Below, piece after piece: positions 35,571 through 47,168 of a stretch of 64,000 nucleotides of DNA (positions are counted from its first letter, which is position 1; each line of letters starts with the position of its first letter). The translations under genes and the position numbers were made by a program. Where the stretch lies: contig CM067360.1 of NCBI GenBank assembly GCA_034401795.1, positions 118,129,572 to 118,193,571 on the forward strand, given 5' to 3'. The notes under the pieces are model-generated. The model did no database searches. It saw nothing but the letters and a program-made list of their open reading frames with translations, and was not told the origin of the DNA. The stretch is from Chaetoderma sp. LZ-2023a (taxonomy: Eukaryota > Mollusca > Caudofoveata > Chaetodermatida > Chaetodermatidae).

Positions 35571-37139
35571 ACCTGCTACGGATTTGATATAAATTTCAAT
35601 GAACACTGTTGCTGCCACAACTTTCAGTATATACATTACAATAATCATCAGCATTTGCAGTCGACACTCGAAGACCAATTTGACTGTACATTACTGATTA
35701 TTAAGGCACCAACAACATTGTCGAATTGTTAACCACATGCACACATTCAGCTCGCTGTTAATGCCTTGCTATGTAGTGAGAGGAAGCATACGCTTATATA
35801 CGCAGACAAGCTGGTGTTCGGGCGCATGGGTGTGCATGTGTGTAAATTAATCCCACCAAATGTACATTGCATGACCACCTGCATTTGTTAATTCAGACAC
35901 GGAACAACATCTCAACGTCTCAAAAAAGTATGACTGCCATGAATAGAGGAGAAGAAAGCAATCAGGGAGGGAGTAACTGCGTAGGTAGTTGATATATAGA
36001 AGGTTATTATATTGTTGAAGGTAACGAGCAAGAAACATTTATTTATGAACAAATTAATTGCATTCTATAAGACATTGACAGCTGTTACCCAGATATGCGC
36101 TTATGTTTTGCTGTGGCATTGTGCACATTAATGTGTTGGTGGAAGGTCATTGACGTTGCCTCAACAGTTACTATAAAGCTCCTCCGTCAGAGCTCTAACT
36201 AGAAATAACGTGTTGTGAATATAACAGCGGTGGACAAAATAGGAGCTGTGTTCTATTTACTGCACGTGCTTGCTGTGCAAATGCTGGGTCAGAACTAGAA
36301 TAAGTTCCATCAAATACCTAGAAAAGTGACATACATTCACCAAGGTTGACTCCGTTCATGGATCAATTGGTAATAAGATGGCCAGGACTGCGATAATGCG
36401 CGCATTTGCTGAATCTGTTGTTCTATGTGAATCAGCGGACACAATATTAAGATTGTTCTTATACATCCTCAGGATTTCCACGACATTGAGTTAGGGTGTC
36501 ACAGAAGGGAAACAAAGATTGTATAGTTTAGCCACGACTTGCTGACATTAGTGAGGTGTCATCAAGAAGGGATCGGAGTCCATGTTTTACAAACTTGGTT
36601 TTGGTGGGAACAGCATCGTACTCGTTTTCCTCAAGAAGGAGTTTTCCACGAATCGATTTCCTCCAATTGGCCAGTCAAAGAAAAGTGCAAAACTTGATAT
36701 CCTGAACAAGGCATCTGTCCCACTCGCTAAACGGTCGTTTTGGGTGGAGATTCCTGTAAGCATTGGTATTAAGAATTTAACAGTCAGCCAAAAGTAAGCC
36801 ATATATGCCAGTTTTCGGACATGTAAAGTTGCCATTCCTGTTACAGCTGTGCGTGTTTCTTCATACCACTTCGGTGAGCATCATTTGTGTTTGTGATTAA
36901 ATTGTATGTACTCAAAATTGGTTCTTACTAGTTTCTTAAAATAAACAAATTTATGCAATGTTTCTAGAAACTAAGAAAAAAATAGTAAGTCACATTACAC
37001 TCCTTTATATATGACATGGAAGGATATCATTTATTGAATGTTAAATGTGTTCATAATAAAGCACTTTCACCCATTAAGTTGGAATGTGCAGCTATTGAAT
37101 CAGTATGGCACGATAATTTGACGTTTGGTTACTTATCTC
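35571..37139. other. No recognised feature
   Basis: AT-rich non-coding sequence. Overlapping open frames at 36582-36835 on both strands have no recognisable domain. Confidence 0.35.
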
Positions 37140-37240
37140 AGAATCAACATAATGTGAGGTTTTGCCATTGGACGCCAGCACTGCCTATGTGAGCAGCAGA
37201 CCCTTCCTGTCAAATTAGCACTAAAATAGCCAACAGCGTA
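37140..37240 (+). repeat. CRE-MITE hairpin fragment
   Basis: GCAGACCCTTCCTGTCAAAT then TAGCACTAAAATAGCCAACA with the downstream link GCGTACCTGTAATTTC. The left arm is badly diverged. Confidence 0.5.
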
Positions 37241-37249
37241 CCTGTAATT

Positions 37250-37985
37250 TCATTGAAAGGGATTCTTAGAATAGAATTCAGGATACACATGTTTAATTTA
37301 ACGAGTTTCTTTAAGTGTATGTCGCAACGCGATTCAATGTAGCTCAGCTTGGGGATGGAAACACCCAGTGTGTTGCTTTGAAGTGAGTGATGATGGCGTT
37401 TTGCGGAGGATATATATCTGTATAGTGATGCAGTAACGTTTGTAGATAATGTCTGCAGGTACAATACATGATGGCATGATATAAGAAGAACACATACAGC
37501 ATACTGTTTACTGGGACACATAACACTATTGTTTCCTTAACACCCCACTGCAGGGCAGTACTCCTGACACCATGGATGGTATTTACAGAAGCATTCGACG
37601 GTAGAAGCAACATAATACATATAGAGCTCTGATTCAATTAGGGGCATTTTAAATAAGGCGGTATATAGGCGTTATGTGACAGCGAGCATGTGCTTGCGTC
37701 TGACAAAGGTGCTATAGAGGATGAAATTATATAAAAAAGTGAGTAGCATAAATTCACCAAATACGTACATATGTCTATGCCACATACCTCTCCATTTAGA
37801 TTCGTAATGGTCGACAATTACATACTATTAACTAGTAATATTATCCCGTTGAAAGACTCAATTATTCATTTCCATGGGAACATATTTCAGCAATCAGAGC
37901 AAAGTCTGCTATTATTATTTCTTGGAAGGAGAGCTGGCAGCAACCATTACAAATGTGCCTGGAGATACATCAAAGGCTGATATCA
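37250..37985 (+). repeat. Repeat family 3, copy 2
   Basis: Partner of 27880-28660; see that entry. Both copies lie just downstream of a CRE-MITE hairpin. Confidence 0.6.
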
Positions 37986-38139
37986 GTTATCAGTACTGCT
38001 ATACTCGGTACATGGTATTCTAAATTGCGGAGCGAATTGCAGCAATGAAACTTGGATATACACCTCCCAGAGATGGGAAAATCAATGCTGAGTCAAGTAA
38101 ATACTGATTCGTCGCTCAGCATATGATAAGCCACCATTA

Positions 38140-38690
38140 TTGCCGGTGAATTGGCTCGGTTGGCAAACCCGTTCGCCTCACATGCTTGGAATTCCAATTC
38201 AAAGAGCCGGGTTTGATCCCACGTTCAGGCATGTGACCACGTTGTAAAATCCTGCGTCCTTCCATAATTCATTCAAATGGCACGTCCTTGCGATGGGATG
38301 TAAAACCGCCGGTCCCATCTCGTTTGGTACCTGTGCCATGGGTGGGGGTGGGGGCGTACACGAACCCACTCTGAGTGTCAGGCCCCGTATCGGGAGTGCA
38401 GTTGTGAATACACTCTGAGAGTGTAAATAGTAAATGTGGATGTCAGCCCTGCCATCAGTGTGTCCAAGATGCCATAACTGAAGCCTGTAAGACGCCTATC
38501 TAAAAAGGCGGGTGGCGCATGTGTGTGTGCTGGCTGAACATCATTGTTCAGCATGCTGGAAGCCTGCTCTAAAACCAGCCTACGTCACATCTCTCAAAAA
38601 TGCTGTCGGTGGCTCCCTGGTTCACTATCTAGTCTGTAAATGCGTTACAAATAAATGTAAAAACACCCAAACGGGTGCGGATATGTGACC
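38140..38690 (+). repeat. tRNA-derived SINE-like element
   Basis: The tRNA-like head has an A-box-like TGGCTCGGTTGG (38152-38163) and a B-box GGGTTTGATCC (38209-38219), which RNA polymerase III would recognise. It is followed by a body with GCGATGGGATGTAAAACCGC (about 38290), which resembles a shared body segment (GATGGGACGTTAAA-type) of invertebrate SINEs. The 3' end is probably near CAAATAAATGTAAAAA (38649). Length past 38500 is uncertain. The spacing of the boxes is slightly longer than in a tRNA gene. Confidence 0.68.
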
Positions 38691-39340
38691 AGGAACCTCA
38701 CTGAGCAGCGACACTGTCAGTCTGGACGGTGCTCCTAATACAGGAGGGAGTTCCGAAATACAATACGATTGGCGTCTATCGAGTCCTGTGGATTCCATGT
38801 CAGATTCACGCCATATCTAGCCTGGTTTATATTTTAGTCCATTATTGGTAACCTCCACAGTTCTACACTGGTATCCATTTTATTCCTGGGTGGAGAGAGG
38901 TAATGCAGGCGATTGGCTCTGTTTCCACCGATTGGTCGTCTGCTACTTGATCGCTTGTCGGTTGACCGGGCCTCGACCAATCGTCTCCCCTTGGTCACTA
39001 TCAGCCACGCAAGGCGATTAAGTACACGCCTAATGCGCGTCTCTTAATAAGTAGGTTAAGAAAGCAACGTCTGTGTCGCTTATTCTCCACAAAATGACCG
39101 AACACGTATTTATGATCGGGATATGAAACTTGTGACAGAGGACTGGTGTCCATCATGGTTTCTATTATGGTATTCAAATCGTTAAAATTCAGTACCATTC
39201 CATTACAATAAATCATAGTATTTAACCATAGAATCGCCATAACGGTGAACAGAGTGGCCCGTTTTCGCTATGCTCCACCCGTGTTTAGGTAAGCTCCTGC
39301 AACATCACATGAATCCGCGATTACCAATACTATAGAATTA
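38691..39340. other. No recognised feature
   Basis: Non-coding sequence between the SINE and the next hairpin. A short palindrome-like CGATTGGTCGTCTGC / GACCAATCGTC (about 38930-38990) was noted. Confidence 0.35.
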
Positions 39341-39344
39341 AGCT

Positions 39345-39425
39345 GTTGAATAGTTTGTACATCACATTATTGTGGAGCTTTTTTCATGCTTATCAACAGC
39401 TCCCAGTCACATTAGTTTAAATTAT
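39345..39425 (+). repeat. CRE-MITE hairpin fragment
   Basis: AGCTGTTGAATAGTTTGTAC (39340) and CAACAGCTCCCAGTCACATT then AGTTTAAATTATTAAACA (about 39395) mark a diverged hairpin. Confidence 0.55.
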
Positions 39426-39583
39426 TAAACACAATCTCCATTTATGTGTTATATCAATTTCACCAAAGATATACAAGTCCTACTCGAGGCAGACTGTTAC
39501 CACTTTCGTGATGCAGCTTCATCATCTATATATATATATATATGTATATGTATGTATATATACAAAGAGGATTTGAAACGAGG

Positions 39584-39697
39584 TCCCATTTCATATCAAT
39601 ATTATCAACAGATTCGAAAAGTATTACATCACACGAGCTTTAGTGAGTGCAATGTGATACTTTTCGACAAGGTTGATAATAGTGATATGAGATGGGA
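39584..39697. repeat. Long imperfect hairpin (51-bp arms, 12-base loop)
   Basis: Left arm TCCCATTTCATATCA...GAAAAGTATTACAT (39584-39634) and right arm ATGTGATACTTTTCGACAAG...TGATATGAGATGGGA (39647-39697) are reverse complements at about 42 of 51 positions, with a loop of about 12 bases. The right arm is the left edge of repeat family 1 copy 2. The corresponding place in copy 1 (about 3180) has only the right-arm side. Confidence 0.85.
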
Positions 39698-40233
39698 ACG
39701 CGTCTGAGATTCAAATGATAATATAAACAGCTTTTTGACAAAATTTCCAAAAAAGTCGATCCTTGAAACCTGTTGGAATGCACCATTTTGCACCCTTCGT
39801 TTTTCGTAGCATTGATGCATCACGTGACTAATACTTCTGGCCCAATAATACTGACAAACAATATATCGTTATTGCCAACTTGAGCTTACTTTTAATCCAA
39901 CTTCTGAAATAGCTGCGTCCAGCATACCCATTTCCAAACGCATTTCATAACTTTGTATACGAACACTACAAATGTAAATTATCATGTTCCGTCGTGTTCT
40001 CATATTCGCCGTCGTCGTTGCTCAGAAGCAGTCATTGTGCCAAGGGTATTATGGGTTATAACACATTATTTTAACGAATGAAGATAGATTTTACGCATCA
40101 TCATCTGACAAATGAAAACCTATCGTTGAATATTGCAAGCGTGTTCATATCGAGACATATTAAACGGCCGAAACACACGCTTAAATGATACATATTCTCA
40201 GCAATGATGCATTTATCCAGACTGCTTCCATAT

Positions 40234-40390
<157 letters not shown>

Positions 40391-41867
40391 TGGAGATAGT
40401 TGCTGGAGGAGCCACTTTCTTAGTTGTATTCAATATTCATAATTATATTGTAACGGTCGTGCTTCCAATTGGGCTATTCTGTATCTGTCCGGAGTGGGAG
40501 GGGCGTATCTGGTTTATTAGACAGTGTGATTGTTTTAAGACGGTTTGAAGGCTTCGTGCGCAGAGACACACGTCTCGGTAAATCCAATTAGCGTCTAAGC
40601 AGCGCTATTCCTGTTTCAATCGAAAGCGGAATATGACAATCAAGTGCCGTTCTAATATAACAACTCCTGTTTAGAGGCTTAGCCGTTCTCCGTCATAAAG
40701 AACCGTATTTTGTCTAAAGATAACAAAACCAGTTATTTCATTGGAAGAGCTAATTATAATAGCTGCTCATATGAGATACGAGATTAAGTAAAATCAATTT
40801 GCAAACAATCAGAACGACTTCATTAACATGTAATCGATGGCATCTATTCCATGTGTACGATAAGAAATGTAATTAAAGAGACCATGCTTTGCAGAAGGCA
40901 CTCCAACGCCACTTGTTTGTTGACCAGGCACGCCGTATGGTTAAAATGAGTTGATAAAAGGCAGACATAGTAAACGCATGTGGTATTATGGTACTCTATA
41001 GAGAGTAACTGGCCAAAACTAAAGTGTAAACACAATGTTATAACTCGATTGTAATTGCCTTATGTTGCGCTCATTTGTCTGTGATCGTTGGAAAGTATCG
41101 TACAAAAGCATCGCCTCTCCGCGATAGCTAGGTCTATCACCACCTGCGATTTGAAAAGCACAGGTGTTCCAACTCGAAGTAAAACGACGGCTACAAATCT
41201 GCTTAGGTAAAGTGCCCATTAAGAAACACATTGTGCACGTGGATTTTAAAATCGGTGTAGTTTATTAATTTCTGAGTCCTGTAAGAAGAGATTACATTTG
41301 CGTCACGTACACTTACATTTTCTCAGCTATGCGCTATGGATGTTTCCCTTAACATGGTGTGCCCATTACATGAATGTTTCTATCAGAGCATGTTTGGCAG
41401 TGCATAATTTAACGGAAACTCCGACACTTCCAGCGATGTCCATGCACTGCCAGATTGTCACGCATAACATCATTCGGTGAAAAGGTTGCCAACCATCTTA
41501 TCCAATTTCGTGTGCCTCATCCTCGCAGCAATACACTCACCTACATCATGTGCATGCAAGCACCGTGTTGCATTCTCATTTGCACTAGGTGACTAATAAA
41601 ATGCGGAAAACAATCACATGACTGCTCAACAAAAGAACAAGCGCACACTTGTTCAAATTATGAGCTACGTATGATAAGATACGAAACACAGCACATCAAT
41701 CTCACAAAATATTCTGTCAAAAGGATCGCGCAAAATATAAATTTCGCTCCACGTACTCGAACGTAATCATTTTCATGGCCGGTACTAATTGAATACCCGA
41801 TGGCTGCATACTACGCACTACTTAGAGCAAAGCACGCGCGCCACATCTCAGCGGAATGGACATTTTC

Positions 41868-42222
41868 GGTGTATACAGCCATCACATGACGTCATAATAA
41901 ACTTCGTGACGTAGTCATACTCATTGACGTCATGATTTGCATAGCTAAGCACACCGCAAACTCGTAATTGAAGACAGAATAAGTGTTGTTGCACGAATTG
42001 CATGTCTTTACTTTTTAATAAACAGTAAGTTGAATATTTTGAGGCTAGGCAGCAAGAGCCCACAGTCAAATTACTTTCAATATATTCAACCATTTACCTG
42101 TATAGTTTTCTGGAAATTAATATTCTGTGAGTGCAGGCATCGATCGATCCCAACACGAACGACGGGTTGGTTGGCCATACCTAGCGATGGACGGGGCATA
42201 GCTAAAGCTGAAACGGTATATG
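41868..42222 (+). mobile_element. CRE-MITE, forward, inside repeat family 1 copy 2
   Basis: Exact TGACGTCA at 41887-41894 and 41925-41932. Then the hairpin at 42028-42090 with GCAGCAAGAGCC centre, CATCGATCGATCCCAACACG (about 42139) and ACGGGGCATAGCTAAAGCTG (about 42192). Same position in the family as 5205-5570. Confidence 0.78.
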
Positions 42223-42412
42223 CTCTGTAGTTGAATGGAGCGGTACGATCTGTCGGGAAAGTTTCTGGCGTCATCCTCCAATCCGTCAAGTGTTACCTGG
42301 CGTCACAATCAGAATGGCGATGTTTCGTCGCCGAAATTGTGAAGTCTGTCACGAAATCATATGAATACTATATCGGTGATGGATTTACAATATAATACAC
42401 ATTACACATACT

Positions 42413-42490
42413 ATTTTATAATTTGACTCAGAATTATTGCTGCCATAGACAACAACAGCCACACATTATTTTCAACATATTTAACAGATT
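42413..42490 (+). repeat. Degenerate CRE-MITE-type hairpin
   Basis: AATTTGACTCAGAATTATTG then GCTGCCATAGACAACAACAG. Counterpart of 5745-5895. Confidence 0.5.
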
Positions 42491-43108
42491 ACCTGCTAGT
42501 TTGCAGCTTAGATTCTGGGAATTCCGGTTACAAAGTGTTAAATCGATTCCATTTCACGTAAACTGGGGTTGAAGATTTGCTGGAAGTGAACAGGTCATAG
42601 CTATGCACCGACCCCTCTATTGGACAAGTATTTTATTTCTGTCACAAATAAATCCCGCCTAAAACCGGGTTATTATTCTGCATATGCATGTTATAATGCT
42701 CTAGCAATTCTGAATCTTTTAACATTGACTGATGAAGGCAGACACCTTTATGCCATGCCATGCATATACATATGAAGATTGTCTTTCTATGTTCCCCATA
42801 TATGTGCCATCAGAAGCAATACAGTACGGCACACAGATAAGGGTGATACACAATGGGCATGCTATACTGATGGTTGGGTCAAAAGCTGCTTTGATCTCGT
42901 GATGCTATATGATGATTGATGCCCGCGGATTCATTCGTGTACAACACGCGTCATGCCTTCACGCCATGCCACAGCTGAGATTGAAATAAGGTGTATGGTT
43001 GCAAAATGTGATATGACGACTTTGGCCAGTAGCAATATTATCGAACAGTGATTCAGTAACACAGAGACTACGATGATCCAGTCTGAGAACCCGACAATTA
43101 AGGCGATC

Positions 43109-43461
43109 AAGTCAGCCTAGTCATGGCCATTGGCAGCATAAATCAAATCGTAATTTACCTCAATTTATGCGGGAACCACCGATAACTAAAACATTCATCA
43201 TTAATGGGTGCCACTTATAGTGGTCTCGTGTGGTGGGGTGAACTACTATGTGATGTCCGATAATATGATCGCTCATGGTGCATGGCAACGTGGGTCTCAG
43301 TATGTTATTTAGTTCCCCTAGGATACTAGACCTGCACCTGCTATTCATCATGCTGTTACCTATATGGGACAACTACGCCTGACATAGTGTATTGCTTTGC
43401 TCCTATATATACTATGCAGACAGTGTATCGATTGTTTCCACTGGCACTCGCCATATACGTA
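43109..43461 (+). repeat. Repeat family 2, copy B, left piece
   Basis: 353 bp aligning with 9990-10346 (357 bp), from ATCAAGTCAGCCTAGTCATG to CATATACGTA. Ends at a LINE insertion. Confidence 0.85.
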
Positions 43462-45372
43462 ATACAAAAAGGGCCTCTGGAGAGCAAATACTTAACATCG
43501 ACGTCAGCTCCAATCCAAACGAAGCCCTAACCAGAATACTGAAATCTATGGAATCACCAGCTACCAGCACCATAGGTGTTCTTAAAAACAACCAAACTAG
43601 GTATACTGACGACCCTCTAGTAGTAAAACTGTGTCAGCAGACCAGAAAGCGTTATGGCTGTGCATCTATCAAAGTGGCTAACGTGAAGATCGCACCAAAC
43701 TATGCACGGAGTGCAATAACATTATGTGGTACATTAGTGAATGCTTAAAAGACCTTGCTATTCAAAAAGTAAACTCCATAGCAGATGAAAACACTACCAT
43801 GGATGACTGTCACAAAATGTTTCGGACAGGTGAGCCCTGAGAATTATTAACTACATAGCACAGCTCATTGTACACAGCTCCGAAGGGCACTGTATTGGGA
43901 ATGACCAAGGGAAAGCCGAGGCGATTCGAGAATGGTTTAAGGAAACAGTTCACTGAACATGACGACAAGCCCTTTCACCTGCTCGCAGGAGATGCCAGGC
44001 CATTACTAACACCGATTCAATCTGCAGAAGTTGAGAAGGCACATAAACCCTGCCAAATTGACATGCATCTGGCCCTGATGGCATGCGCAATGAACTATTC
44101 AAATATGCAAGTGATGTTATCTGAAAACCGATCACGCACCTAATCAATTCCGCTTTTATGCACCACCTTCTTTCTAATCGACGCTGTAGGCCAAGGCATC
44201 CTTATCGCACTGCCCAAGCCCAATAATCTACCTGGCCCACCAGCCATTCTCCGGCCAATTGTGCTACTCAGCAGCATACGAAAAAATCTATCCAATGTTA
44301 CTCTATGTCACATCCGAGACAAGATCGATTACTTCACTGGATCATGTCACATGCGTGTGTCGGTGGTCATGTCCACACACTGGGATTTACGCAAAATGGG
44401 CTTGACATATCACGAGCCTTCGACACACTTAGACGCTCAAAGATCCTAGATGCATTACGCCAAGCCAGTTAAAATGAAGACGAGCTACGACTAGTGAGAC
44501 TCCTACTTGCAGACGCCAAACTGAGGGTACGAGTCAAGTCAGTGAAGTCCATAGAGCTTAAGACATCAATCGGCTCCCCACAGGGTGATAGGATATCTCC
44601 TTTGCTTTTCACCCGTTACCTTGCTGCTGCATTGAATTCCATGCGGGAAAGTTCCATAAGACCAAACTCCCCAGTGCGGATACTTGGTGTGTAGCTAGAG
44701 ATGGAATATGCCGACGATGTGGATTTCATAGATGAGGGAAAGAAACCCGTTGACGAACTTCTCCTAATAGCTGTAAGCAACCTCAAAATGGAGAATCTCT
44801 TCATGGATGAATCCAAAAACAGAGATCACCAACTAATACCTATCTACAAAGCATGCAATTGAAATGCAACCTGTGTATCCTTGATGCTGTATAACTGTAG
44901 CAGCTGGACAGCTCCAAAGGCAGCTCTAGACAAACTCGATGCCTGCCACCGCAAACACATACGCAGCATCACTGGACACCTAAAGGTCAGACAGTATAAT
45001 TTACAACGATGCACTATACAAGATGTGTAATACGTCGCCACTGTCTGTAAAAGTCGACCAGCAAAGATGATCCATGTTTGGCCATGTTCTAAGGATGGCA
45101 AGAGAGACACCAGCACAGCGAGCCTTGGAATTCGTCCTACTCGAAGCAAGCAAATACAAATTCAGAACAGGACGTCATTGCATAAATCTGCTAAGCGTGC
45201 TACGAGGTGACACTAAGAAAGTATGACTCGGTACACTCAGGTCAAGAATGGGCCTGAGGAGGCAAAGGATGTCGGTGGATGACAAGACACAGTGGATAAA
45301 AGCGAAGAAGGACTGATTGCAGCTGTATACTATTTCTACTACTACATCCGCAGAGTACACTGCTCATACATA
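43462..45372 (+). mobile_element. LINE (non-LTR retrotransposon) insertion, decayed
   Basis: About 1.9 kb. RT pieces in order: linker with EAIREWFKETVH (about 43918-43955, frame broken); ASGPDGMRNELFKYASDVI (about 44070-44125), the RT fingers; LDISRAFDTLRRSKILDALR (about 44400-44460); IGSPQGDRISPLLFTRYLAA (GSPQGD at 44572-44589); active site MEYADDVDFID (YADD at 44707-44718). The C-terminal part includes DACHRKHIRSITGHLK (about 44938-44990), FGHVLRMARETPAQRALEFV (about 45085-45135) and MGLRRQRMSVDDKTQWIKAK (about 45250-45310). YADD is intact but the frame is not. No endonuclease was seen, as in a 5'-truncated insert. It is flanked by CATATACGTA (43452-43461) and CATATACTTA (45373-45382), a likely target-site duplication; copy A has one CATATACTTA at 10337-10346. 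Clade not assigned. Confidence 0.88.
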
Positions 45373-45562
45373 CATATACTTACTGATTAATTCCACTGTA
45401 GACAATACCTGAACACTTCCACTTGAGGGACTACCTTGCAAATACCTCTCCCAAGACATTGCAAATTGAAATACTAGGCTCTGTCAGTTAGGTGATGTGC
45501 TGTGCCTAAGTTCAACACACCATGTACTTACTACAGGGGGGTTGCTACTGCACTTTTGTAGT
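45373..45562 (+). repeat. Repeat family 2, copy B, middle piece
   Basis: 190 bp aligning with about 10347-10537 of copy A (AATTCCACTGTAG, CAAGACATTGCAAATTGAAA). Bounded left by the LINE and right by the LTR element. Confidence 0.82.
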
Positions 45563-45955
45563 TGTCACAACTCAAATTTGTACCAACCTGTATTTTGTTA
45601 ATATTGATCACATAATGCCTTTCCAAGCACTATGTAGTTTATTCTGTTATGCGGATTGACAAGAGGTGTACGTGTCATTCATGCTATTGGTATGGTAATT
45701 TAGGAAAAGTGGATAACCGCTTAATGCTACATGTAAATGGCGACCGTTCTTCGCTCTGTAAAACTGGATATTTCATCCTGTTGATAGTGGGCCGTGCTAC
45801 CATGTTTGTGGTTTTGTTAAACTGTTGCTGTCAATGGCAGCACAATCTTTGCATCACCGTAAACATTTAAATTCACACCCAGAGTTATAACCTAGAGTTT
45901 AGAACAAATGCACTACCCTATTCCTGTAGTTTTCAGTTTTTAATTATCTGATCCA
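45563..45955 (+). repeat. Left LTR, 3' truncated
   Basis: Matches 47169-47455: AATTTGTACCAACCTGTATT against AATTTGACCACCCTGTATTT, TGGATATTTCATCC, CATGTTTGTGGTT and TATAACCTAGAGTTTAGAAC in both. It has about 120 bp (near 45615-45735) that the right LTR lacks. Homology stops at TTTTTAATTAT (about 45950). Confidence 0.85.
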
Positions 45956-45969
45956 ATATGCTTAAAGCC

Positions 45970-47123
45970 ATATCCTGTCCCACCTGTATTGAATGACAAA
46001 GTAAAAGCTGAAGTTAAAATATAATATATTTAAGATATGGACATCACTGAGCCTGCCATATCACCCTACCGTTTTCCTCTATTACTTGTAAAGAAGAAAA
46101 ATGGGGGTCTGCGCCTAGTTATCGAGTTTAGGAAACTTAACAGAGTTAGAAAAATTGATGCAGAGCCCATGGCGAATGCTGAAGCATTTATGCCAACATT
46201 GGACAATGTAATTATTTCAGTAAGCTCGATTTTTCTCAAGGATATTTGCAGATTGGGTCGAGTGAGAAAGCAAAGGAGTATACTGCATTATATACTCCAT
46301 TCGGCCTTATGCGTTTAAAAAAAGGCATTTGGATTAGTACATGTTGGAAGCACATACAATAGGATGATGCGAAAACTTCTGGGAGATTTGACCCATGTTG
46401 ACTGTTTTGTAGACGATGTACTTGGTTATTCTATCTATTGGGATGCCCATGTTAGTATGCTGCGTAAGGTGTTTGATCGGATTTATAAAGCGAAGCTAAC
46501 TATAAAACCCTCCAAATGATATTTTGGATTTCCTGAGCTTGACTATGTTGGATATCGTCGTGGTTCTAGTGGTCTAGCTACGCTAGAGGACACACTTTGT
46601 CATATTAAAGCAGTTGCTCGTCCAGTAACTAAAACCCAACTGAGATCATTGTTTGGATTAGCTGGTTATTACCATAGATATGTACCTCGTTACTCTACGA
46701 TCACTAACTACTCCAATCACTGATTTAAGTAAAAAGGGGAACCCGACAAAGTTAGTATGGGAAACTGTTCATGATCGAGCTTTTGAAACACTGAAAGATA
46801 GATTATGTAATGCCCCCATTTTACGTATCCCAGACTGTGAACGTGATTTTATCCTAATGGTAGACGCTTCAGATGTAGCCTTAGAATCCGGTTTGCTTCA
46901 GAAATATGAGGATGAATTATATCCTGTAGCATATGCAAGCAGGAAATTGTTACTAAGAGAAACTTGTTACTCCACAATCGAGAAGGAATGTCTTGCTATA
47001 CTATGGTCTGTGAATACATGTGCTATGTACTTGTATGGAAAGCCATTTATTTTACAGACAGATCATAAGCCTCTGGGATTTTTAAACACAAATAAGATTG
47101 AGAAGTGTTGGATTATGCTTTGA
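45970..47123 (+). pseudogene. gypsy reverse transcriptase-RNase H fragment
   Basis: VLNDKVKAEVK, then ITEPAISPYRFPLLLVKKKN and GGLRLVIEFRKLN (about 46040-46142), begin the RT domain. After frame changes, CFVDDVLGYS carries the active site FVDD (46406-46417). KPSK, LDYVGYRRGSSG and QLRSLFGLAGYYHRYVPRYS (about 46640-46695) follow. RNase H is open from 46680 to 47123: FILMVDASDVALESGLLQK, TIEKECLAILW and ILQTDHKPLGFL. The frame stops before the end of RNase H and no integrase follows. Confidence 0.9.
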
Positions 47124-47168
47124 ATTGTTGCTATAGAATTGTATACAATTCCTTTAGCAGGATGAATA

